From assembly GCA_019614645.1 (NCBI GenBank), contig JABWDB010000032.1, positions 1 through 64,000 of the forward strand: a stretch of 64,000 nucleotides of DNA, written 5' to 3'. Each line of letters begins with the position of its first letter. The first letter of the stretch is position 1. Position numbers and translations under genes: made by a program. This DNA is from Stratiolaelaps scimitus. Its lineage: Eukaryota > Arthropoda > Arachnida > Mesostigmata > Laelapidae. Below are positions 57,596 to 64,000 of the stretch, piece after piece. A model generated the notes under the pieces. The model had not been told where the DNA came from. It ran no database searches and saw only the letters and a list, made by a program, of their open reading frames with translations.

Positions 57596-60500
57596 GTAAG
57601 TCCAAAAAACAACAACAACCGACTTTCCGTGTTAATGTAGAACACAATAGGGTCCAGCCTATCTGGATGGCTATCCTGAAAGTTTTCGATTCTTCTTAGT
57701 CGAATCTTGCAGCTCCTTCAATAAACCAATAAACCTTTACCTTACCTTACCTTATGTCATTACCATCCGCCCAACCATTACACCGCTTTATATTATGAAC
57801 GAGGGAGTCGTTTCGTAGAACGCCGTTATACCTGGCTAGTACTACAAGAACCGTCAGATAAAAGGGGAACAGCTGAGGGTCAGCTCGAAAAACAGTACTA
57901 CAAGGACTATTCCTTAAACATTGTTTGTCTGCATTCCCTAGAACATTTTTTCGATTATCTAATGATAATTTTGTTTTGCCCTGGTAGCGAGAGGACAACT
58001 AGACAATTGGTAACCAACAAGCTGCTTTCTTGAAATGTCATTGAGCATCGTGCTAGAACCGATTGGACGGTTTGACGCTCGGATCTGGCAGTTCTAAATT
58101 GGTTTTGAATCAGGCCTTAGGCTGTATTCTGTACATGGATTCGTTCATACCTGCCTGTGAGTGCAAGTGTTAAGTATAATACCCATCTCCCCCGCCCGCT
58201 TCCCCCCCCCCGCGATCTTGGTAACTATCTATAATGAACACAATTAGATCACTCTTAATTACTCGCTAGATGATTCGCAGTGGACTCTGTGGAGCACGCA
58301 ATGTTTATTAGCATTTTGACGCCGAGGGCGGGCCGCGATCGCCTACGTAGGATGCACCTAACTCGTTTCTGACTACAAACACCCTGCCGGAAAGCCAGGA
58401 GACCATTAACCCATAGGCCCATCGTCCTGAGCTGCCCTCATGCGGATGATCACTTTCAAATTCGTATGCGGCTATTCATTTTGTCTCAGAATCACGATTA
58501 TTTGAAGGACGCACCTCACTGGATCAGTTTTACTCTTGTGTTAACGCTAGTGGGTACTTCGACCAGTCCATGTTGAATAAGCTGCTCCAATAGGAAAAGT
58601 ATGACCCCGCCTTGCAGTATATGCATGTACATATTAGGATATCCGGTTTAAACTGTAGCGTCTTTCGAATGGCGCACAATCCGAACTACGCGATACCATG
58701 CCTTCGTTCTTGGAGTGGGCACGCGGCAGGAACGTGGCTTCCTTTCGAACACTGAGTGGTTTCGATACGATCAGAAAGATGGACACTGCAGCAAAAAGTG
58801 CAAATCCCCTCAAAAATCAACGGAGGAAATCATCTAATCTTTGTCTTCTCCAAGGACTCCGTACGATGCATCTCATCTGTGTTTTCTCTTTCCTTTTCTC
58901 GTTGTAGACGCACGTTTTCTTTGATGAAAGCCACCCTTAGCGAGTACAATATGAAGAACCGCAAGCGAGGCATCTGCGTGATTATCAATCAAAGAAACTT
59001 TTCAAAGCACACAGGTCTTAACGAGCGGCACGGAACTGACCTCGACGCCGATAGCCTGTCAGCAAGCTTCAGGGTGAGCAGATGAACCTCCGAATATGTA
59101 TTTCTCGAGAGCTTATGAAGGCTAATGGCTAATTTCTTGTTGGCGTTGGCAACTCGTCACATACACATGTTAGGAAAATATATCAGCGTATTTTTTTTTG
59201 TAGAGAAGAACATTTTCTTCAAACCAACGGCCGCCGCTAAAGACGTTCAAATCCCCATAGAAAATGGGCCGAGAAACTGTAGGGTTCACGAGCATGGCAA
59301 AGTATCTCTATCTGGTAACACCACCACCCTCTTCTGAGAGTTCATTCGCGATTGATTGTCGAAAAATATATCGTCCTAACCACAACTTACTATACTATAG
59401 AAAATAGTAATAACTAAAAGGTTAAGAGCTGACGCCTGTCAGATAGGGAGAACAGCTGGGGGGTTAGCTCAAAAAACAACTACTACTATACTAGAGAATG
59501 GGTTGACTAACGCCTAGTGAGGGATACTGCGGACTGACCTCTCGATTTTTCGAATATTTTACGCTCCGATCTTAAATAATTTTCGTAGTATTTTTTTTGA
59601 ACCCATTTAAAGAATAGCAAAAGTACATTTCATCAGTCCGACCTATGACCGTCTACGTTGCAAATCCTGTACGATTGCAGAGCAAAAGGGATTCGCCGAA
59701 GTTAGTGTTTTGGGCTCTCTGTTCGTGTAGTTTTATTTAATTTATTATAGCGGGAGGGGGAGGGTATTTATTATTATTATTATTATTATTGTTGTTGTGT
59801 ATTAATATTAATATTATTATTGGGTGTTATTTTCGATGAAATTCGAACTCAATCCGCTCACAATTGCCTCATCCTCCAGGCGCTCTCCTTCGAGGTGCTC
59901 ATCCGCCCTGACCTCGATATGAAGCAGCTTGATGAGGAGCTCGAACGCTGGCAGACGTTCGACCACAGCGAGTGTGACGCGTTCGTATTTTGTTACCTGT
60001 CACACGGCGAGCGCGATTTCGTCTACACCACTGACGGGAAAATCTCAGCTGATTCTCTGTTCGAATCGTTCACCGGTGATCTCTGTCCGACGCTTCTGGG
60101 CAAGCCGAAGCTGTTCTTTATCCAGGCGTGCCGAGGAGACCGGGTCGATCAAGGGGCAGCAGTCGAAGCGGACTCGCCGCACAGCTATCGGCTGCCATCT
60201 CATGCCGACTTCCTCATCTGTTACTCCACCGTTTCGGGATATTTCTCCTGGAGAAATGCGAAATATGGTATATACCCTTCTAGCGTTTCTCGACGGTGTA
60301 GCATAGGATAATCTACGCGAGGTTATCTCTCATGCATGCTACTCTATGTATATTATTATAATTTATTATCTATTTTTCATAGTATATATTATATATTATT
60401 ATCTATTATAGGTCATCGTAAACAAAGGATAGTTTGGGGTCCTCTCCACATGTTGTTTGTCGTTCACAACGAATTGCGTTTCGGCTAGGATTTTTGTCAG

Positions 60501-61682
60501 AAAATATCGAATTTGTGAAGGAAGGATATTGTGCTGTTGTGGAGAACCAGGCCACTTCGCGCCGTCATGCGATCCTGGGGTAATCGCCTAATCGAGATAA
60601 GATATTCGAGGGGCAGGTTGACAGGGAAAGGCAGCGAGATACAATCTGCTGCAAGATTGCCCCTTAATGAGTTTCTCTCTGACTCGGCTTTTACTGGCTA
60701 ATCAGTTAAGTCATTCCTCCCCCGGGTTAACCTGCATCAGATCTTCTATTATCACTCATGGCGTCATTAATGATCGGATAAACACTTAAACCAATAAAAT
60801 CGTCGGACGAGTTATTAGTTCTCCTTCTTTGCGCAATACTCACTAGGGCATGCACCGTGCGACCATATAGGACGTAATAGGCACTTTTACAAATTATCAC
60901 TTTTACAATTATTAAATGTGGAGAATACGCCTCTCCCCAACCTGCCCCGGGAACACAAGTCGATTAATCCTAATGATTTTCCATAGTACATCAATCAGAT
61001 CTCCATTGAGCATTTCGTCCTACCGGCTTGGACGTAGTTCAAATCTCAGGCTGTAAAAAGCCGGAAGCTGCAAGTTCGCGTTGTCCCGCCACCTAGTGGC
61101 AGAACTTAAGCATTGTAAAAAGTACAATTCTCCTTTTGTAAAAAACAACAACAACAACAATAATAATAGGACCTTTAACTACTGTGGTCATACCGCGCCT
61201 ATACTGGCCTATATCAAATGTTACAGGTTCGTGGTTCATTCAGGCCCTCTGTGATGTCCTGGATCGTGAGGAGCTCGTCAGAAAACTCGATATTCTCGCC
61301 TTGATGACGCTTGTCAACCAGCGAGTTGCCGTCGAATTCGAGTCCTATGTTCCCGATGACCCCGAGATGAATCAACGCAAACAGGTAAATGGCCATTAAA
61401 TAGAGTTGCAATAGTTGTAAGGTAAAAGGTACAGGTTTTAATGGTTTATTAAAGGAGCTGCAATTTTACAATGCTTTTGAAGCTCTCTTATATATGTCAT
61501 CTCGCAGCGGGGCTCGAACCTGCAATAATAACAATCATAGCAGCAAAGTAAGATGCCGAAACGTTGTATTGCACAATTCATTATTGACGCGGAGCCATCT
61601 CGATTTTCAGATACCCTGTATGACGTCGACGCTCATACGAAAGTTGATGCTTACTGCAAAATACGAGTGCACCAATGTGTAG
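57495..61682 (+). CDS. Caspase gene 2 (effector-type), apparently complete
   Basis: Cysteine-aspartate protease of the C14 family with a short prodomain, like executioner caspases. Five exons: 57495-57595, 58908-59073, 59880-60267, 61227-61384 and 61611-61682. All introns are GT-AG with matching phases, and the joined frame gives about 294 residues, normal for a caspase-3/7 type enzyme. Motifs in order: short acidic N-terminus, YNMKNRKRGICVIINQ, ERHGTDLDA (pocket Arg), LSHGERDFVY (catalytic His), FFIQACRG (catalytic Cys), linker with VEAD-S, GYFSWRN (pocket Arg), GSWFIQALC, and the end IPCMTSTLIRKL. Everything needed for activity is present. Intron positions and phases are the same as in gene 1, so the two arose by duplication. 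Whether another small exon lies between the first two cannot be excluded. Confidence 0.9.
57690..57755 (+). mobile_element. Family-A SINE 3' fragment in caspase 2 intron 1
   Basis: TCTTGCAGCTCCTTCAATAA, ACCAATAAACCTTTACC and repeated TTACC: only the tail, with an expanded terminal simple repeat. Confidence 0.75.
57851..57894 (+). mobile_element. Family-D SINE, strongly 5'-truncated
   Basis: CGTCAGATAAAAGGGGAACA, GCTGAGGGTCAGCTCG, AAAAACAG: the last 44 bases of family D, in caspase 2 intron 1. Confidence 0.8.
57900..58900. other. Rest of caspase 2 intron 1
   Basis: Unique sequence with a C-run near 58200. An ORF at 58756 that continues into exon A is open but shows no conserved residues before the acceptor at 58907. 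Confidence 0.5.
58908..59073 (+). CDS. Caspase 2, exon A (start of p20)
   Basis: Strong acceptor TTTCCTTTTCTCGTTGTAG; one base then 55 codons; donor AGG|GTGAGC, phase 0. Encodes RTFSLMKATLSEYNMKN, RKRGICVIINQRNFSKHTG and LNERHGTDLDADSLSASF. Phases equal those of exon A in gene 1. Confidence 0.92.
59405..59478 (+). mobile_element. Family-D SINE, 5'-truncated
   Basis: AGTAATAACTAAAAGGTTAA, GAGCTGACGCCTGTCAGATA, GGGAGAACAGCTGG, then GTTAGCTCAAAAAACAAC. In caspase 2 intron 2. Confidence 0.8.
59768..59822 (+). repeat. (ATT)n microsatellite
   Basis: TTATTATTATTATTATTATT followed by a degenerate TTGTTGTTG and ATTAATATTAT stretch, ending 57 bp before the exon B acceptor. Confidence 0.85.
59880..60267 (+). 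CDS. Caspase 2, exon B (catalytic exon)
   Basis: Acceptor TGCCTCATCCTCCAG; 129 codons plus one base; donor ATATG|GTATAT, phase 1. Encodes ALSFEVLIRPDLDMKQL, CYLSHGERDFVYTTDGK with the catalytic His (CAC at 60003-60005), GKPKLFFIQACRGDRVDQG with the Cys (TGC at 60129-60131), VEADSPHSYRLPSHADFL and GYFSWRNAKY. Confidence 0.96.
61046..61140 (+). mobile_element. Family-A SINE, variant head, in caspase 2 intron 3
   Basis: CTGTAAAAAGCCGGAAGCTG, CAAGTTCGCGTTGTCCCGC (B-box), GCAGAACTTAAGCATTGTAA and AGTACAATTCTCCTTTT. It ends 86 bp before exon C. Confidence 0.7.
61227..61384 (+). CDS. Caspase 2, exon C (p10)
   Basis: Acceptor ATGTTACAG; split Gly codon then SWFIQALCDVLDREELV, ILALMTLVNQRVAVEFES and DDPEMNQRKQ; donor CAG|GTAAAT, phase 0. 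Length 158 bp, same as gene 1. Confidence 0.95.
61420..61524 (-). mobile_element. Family-A SINE filling caspase 2 intron 4
   Basis: AGGTACAGGTTTTAATGG, TTTATTAAAGGAGCTGCAAT and CGCAGCGGGGCTCGAACCTG are the reverse complement of family A up to its B-box. The SINE makes up nearly half of the 226-bp intron. Confidence 0.85.
61611..61682 (+). CDS. Caspase 2, exon D (last exon)
   Basis: Acceptor TCTCGATTTTCAG; IPCMTSTLIRKLMLTAK then six more residues and TAG. It matches the conserved C-terminal strand of caspases (IPC-x-TS-x-L-x-RKL) and joins exon C in phase 0. A second frame is also open across this exon (see findings). Confidence 0.9.
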   Translation: MPCMTSTLIRKLMLTAKYECTNV

Positions 61683-62049
61683 AAATGAGCAGGCCAACGC
61701 ATAGGCCCATAGCTTGCCCTTCGACACGTCATCGTCAGGAAGCTGCTACAAGACAGCTGTTATCGAGGGAACGAGCACAACAATGGTGAGCAAAGACTGT
61801 AACGGGGATATCCACAGGCTGCGATAAGCGATACCGGGAAGGGTGGTGCTGTTGAACATCGTCAACAGTTCCATAAGGCGCGGGCCGGCCATGGTGTTGG
61901 CATGCATTAGCATGCCAACACCCCCCTTTAAAAAAAAAAAAAAGATACCCACAGGCGTCTCTTGGACACTTGTCTGTCCCGGGAACCCACTGGCCCCCAC
62001 TGATCGCGTTCATCAGCGGCCACGTGAGAGTTACCTAATCAACCCAAAT

Positions 62050-62189
62050 GATAAAGAACTCGTAAGATTCTCCAAAGCGTCTGACAGGATTTGAACCTAA
62101 TACACACGTCCCTCCGGTCTTAACCTAAAAGGTTAAGAGCTGAGGCCTGTGAGATAGGGGAACAGCTGAGGGTCAGCTCGAAAAACAGT
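62050..62189 (+). mobile_element. Family-D SINE with inverted 5' part (twin-primed copy)
   Basis: The left half (62050-62118) is the tRNA-head region in minus orientation (CAAAGCGTCTGACAGGATTT, GAACCTAATACACACGTCCC). The right half (62119-62189) is the tail in plus orientation (AACAGCTGAGGGTCAGCTCG, AAAAACAG). One 14-bp duplication, TAATCAACCCAAAT (62036-62049 and 62190-62203), flanks the whole, so both halves entered in one event. Confidence 0.88.
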
Positions 62190-62207
62190 TAATCAACCCA
62201 AATACAG

Positions 62208-62508
62208 AACACAACGACAAGTATTCGTAAGTGAACAACGGATACAAACCGCCAAGCTGAACGAAAAACTAATTCGCATTTTATACCGGCAGAGGGCCAG
62301 AGAAGCACTTCGGGTCTACAACCGAAACACTCAAGAGGCGTCCTTGCCTAGCAACGCTGTGGGAACCCCGTTTACGAGTCAAGGCCAAGGAGAGACAAAC
62401 TGCAAGAACGAACCGTTGGATCTGCGCCGAGGACGCCTACTTTCGGAAATGCAGCAAATGTTCCGTCGCCTTCAAAAAATAATCACACTGTCATATCACA
62501 AAGGATAA
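62208..62508 (+). CDS. Candidate terminal exon of an unknown protein
   Basis: One frame is open from 62170 to a TAA at 62506-62508. It is Gln/Arg/Glu-rich and helix-prone: TQRQVFVSEQRIQTAKLNEK, ILYRQRAREALRVYNRN, then a polar linker and RRGRLLSEMQQMFRRLQKI near the end, possibly a coiled coil. CCCAAATACAG at 62207 could serve as acceptor, in which case two bases come from an upstream exon. The family-D insertion ends just before this point, so the pre-insertion exon may have been cut off. The frame has no suitable ATG at its start. I recognise no family; it may be a separate gene downstream of caspase 2 or a chance frame. Confidence 0.35.
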
Positions 62509-62514
62509 TAGTCA

Positions 62515-63550
62515 TTCATTGTTGACCATTTTCATCGTAGGAATTGTCACCTTACCGTCTAGCTAATTACTTTCAGCCGTGAACCATCACCGCCTGTCGC
62601 TGCTGTGGTGATTTCTTAGGCAGACTGGATCAGGGAGGAATTTTGGTTTCTTTTAATAATTATTCCTTCCTAAATTGCAACGATTCTCATTAGAAGGACC
62701 TTGGGTAAATAAATAAATAAACGTACCTCATTTTACATGACCAGCGTACCTATGTACATGCCTGTTATTACGATGGTCATCAACGTTTACATTTATCGCG
62801 ATAGCGTGCGAGGTCTTACTTTAGTATAATATAGATATTATTTATTATATAATCTATTAAACGATACTATAATTGGGAATTGTTTCTAGGGATTATTTGT
62901 TATCAATATAATATATGCATTAGGTGTCTCCAACGAGGGGGCGTCTGGGAGATGCGAACGTGTAAATGACCAAGGAGTGAGACCGACATCCCGCCCAAGT
63001 GCCAAGGGCACGCGAGGGGGCCGCAGGGGCGATGGGGAATCACCTTGGTTTGGATGCTTATAACTAGGAGTTCGTGCGTCAAAAGAATAGCCCACTTACG
63101 TCAAAGACAAGTGAGTTCTAACATCGTTCTCTAACAATCGATTCTTTTTTTTCATCATTTTTAGTATATTGTCACGCCGCCGCAGGTTCTCCAGAACAGA
63201 AATTAATCGACTGGGCATAAATTCATAAAATTTCGGTATGAGGTTTTGATCAAGAACACGACATTCGGCTACCAAAGCTTTTTTTTTAGCTCGTGTAGCG
63301 TGTGGTATTGTTTGCCACCTTTAAAAACAGCTCAGCTAAGAGCTCCATGTTATCCTGCTGGAAGGTGGCGACCACTGCACCACAGGTTCTGGACCACCAG
63401 ATCTTGTGGTCGCTGACGATCGCTGAATCTTCGAAGAACGAGGAGCATAGCCACGAGACTGAGAGGAGCACGCCTTCAGGCCAGGACGATCCGATTAATC
63501 AGTGGGTGAACAAGTGGGCCTCCATCCAGCCCGGGCACCCGGGGCACTGG
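62515..63550. other. Non-coding stretch, no gene seen
   Basis: Has an (AAAT)n run at 62706, a remnant AATTGTTTCTAGGGATTATT near 62878 that resembles the 45.7-kb LINE tail, and an ORF at 63302-63625 open on both strands without a known motif. Confidence 0.45.
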
Positions 63551-63555
63551 ACGAG

Positions 63556-63689
63556 GTCAATACAATACAATACAAACTGCTGTTTATTGACGGAACTGCA
63601 ACATACATTGCTTGAGTTCTCGTAAAAAATAATAGGTAAAAGGTGTAAAATATAACACTGCAACAGACCAAGTTACAATTGACAACATA
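63556..63689 (-). mobile_element. 3' UTR and tail of the right-edge LINE
   Basis: Minus strand: after the ORF stop, a short UTR leads to ACGAGAACTCAAGCAATGTA, GTTGCAGTTCCGTCAATAA and a tail of TATTGTATTGTATTG repeats. This 3' end resembles the family-A SINE tail (GAGAACTTAAGCATTGTA, TTGCAGTTC or TTGCAGCTCC, CAATAAA). Confidence 0.7.
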
Positions 63690-64000
63690 TTATATCAACG
63701 CATACGTAGGGGCAAATACATCGACACGTTTCACAAGACAAATTGTCTTAACTTCGTGGACAAACTTCTTTGCTGAGGTGAGGAATCGAATCTCACTCGG
63801 GAGAGAGCCCCATACCTCCGGTAGGCGGTGAGCCAGAGCATGGCGACTTGACTCTTTGGTGGTGAATGGTCTCACGAATACCGTTGCCCGACGGGCCGTT
63901 CGCTTTTCCATAGCAGAGATGCAGAAAGAGATGTCACCGGGAATTTTTCCTCTTACTATTTTGAAGGTAAGAAGGGCAGTCTGAACCTTGCTGATTTCAC
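63690..64000 (-). mobile_element. LINE ORF2 C-terminus, continues past the right edge
   Basis: The minus-strand frame is open from the window end to 63690. It reads KVQTALLTFKIVRGKIPGDI, RHALAHRLPEVWGSLPSEIR and FLTSAKKFVHEVK. A run like LP-x-x-W-G/N-SLP-x-E-IR followed by S-x-x-x-F is a familiar end of jockey/CR1-type reverse transcriptase proteins. The RT domain itself would lie beyond 64000. No stop is seen in this part, so the element may be fairly young. Confidence 0.72.

Overview
This is a eukaryotic (metazoan) genomic window. The signs are spliced genes with GT-AG introns, a eukaryotic initiator tRNA with a Pol III terminator, tRNA-derived SINEs, LINE 3' ends, a Tc1-type transposon and many (TA)n and (CT)n microsatellites. 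The two clear genes are effector-type caspases whose catalytic and C-terminal motifs look protostome-like, possibly arthropod or arachnid. The species cannot be named from sequence alone.

Layout. Positions 1-24245 are one uninterrupted minisatellite of about 1,350 copies of an 18-bp purine-rich unit (AAGTAAGGGAAGGACATC and variants). It runs off the left edge of the window and is organised in several higher-order repeats. Because 18 is a multiple of 3, four of the six frames stay open for long stretches, so the very long apparent ORFs here (up to about 3,000 codons) are by-products of the period and were not annotated as genes. From 24.25 to 45 kb there is no convincing gene. This part holds a GC-rich block (24.75-25.7 kb), microsatellites, palindromes and many retroelement fragments, with one possible membrane-protein exon at 43.3-43.5 kb.

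From 45 kb the window is genic: an initiator tRNA-Met (45380-45451), caspase gene 1 (exons seen from 47867 to 52670, 5' exon not found) and caspase gene 2 (57495-61682, apparently complete, about 294 codons). Both are on the + strand, share intron positions and phases exactly, and look like a tandem duplicate pair. Intron 1 of caspase 1 carries a degenerate Tc1-type DD34E transposon with terminal inverted repeats of about 220 bp. The last intron of caspase 2 is nearly half SINE.

Mobile elements. Family A is a tRNA-derived SINE whose 3' tail resembles the 3' end of a LINE that runs off the right edge (ORF end at 63690-64000, minus strand). Family D is a second tRNA-derived SINE. It has one full-length copy with a perfect 15-bp target duplication, one truncated copy with a 15-bp duplication, and one copy with an internal inversion inside a 14-bp duplication, the signature of twin priming. 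A second LINE family is present as 3' ends at 44.8, 45.7-46.0, 53.3 and 56.7 kb. Both caspases keep the His/Cys dyad and the substrate-pocket Arg and Gln positions, so both are probably active apoptotic proteases, although this rests on reading the sequence only.
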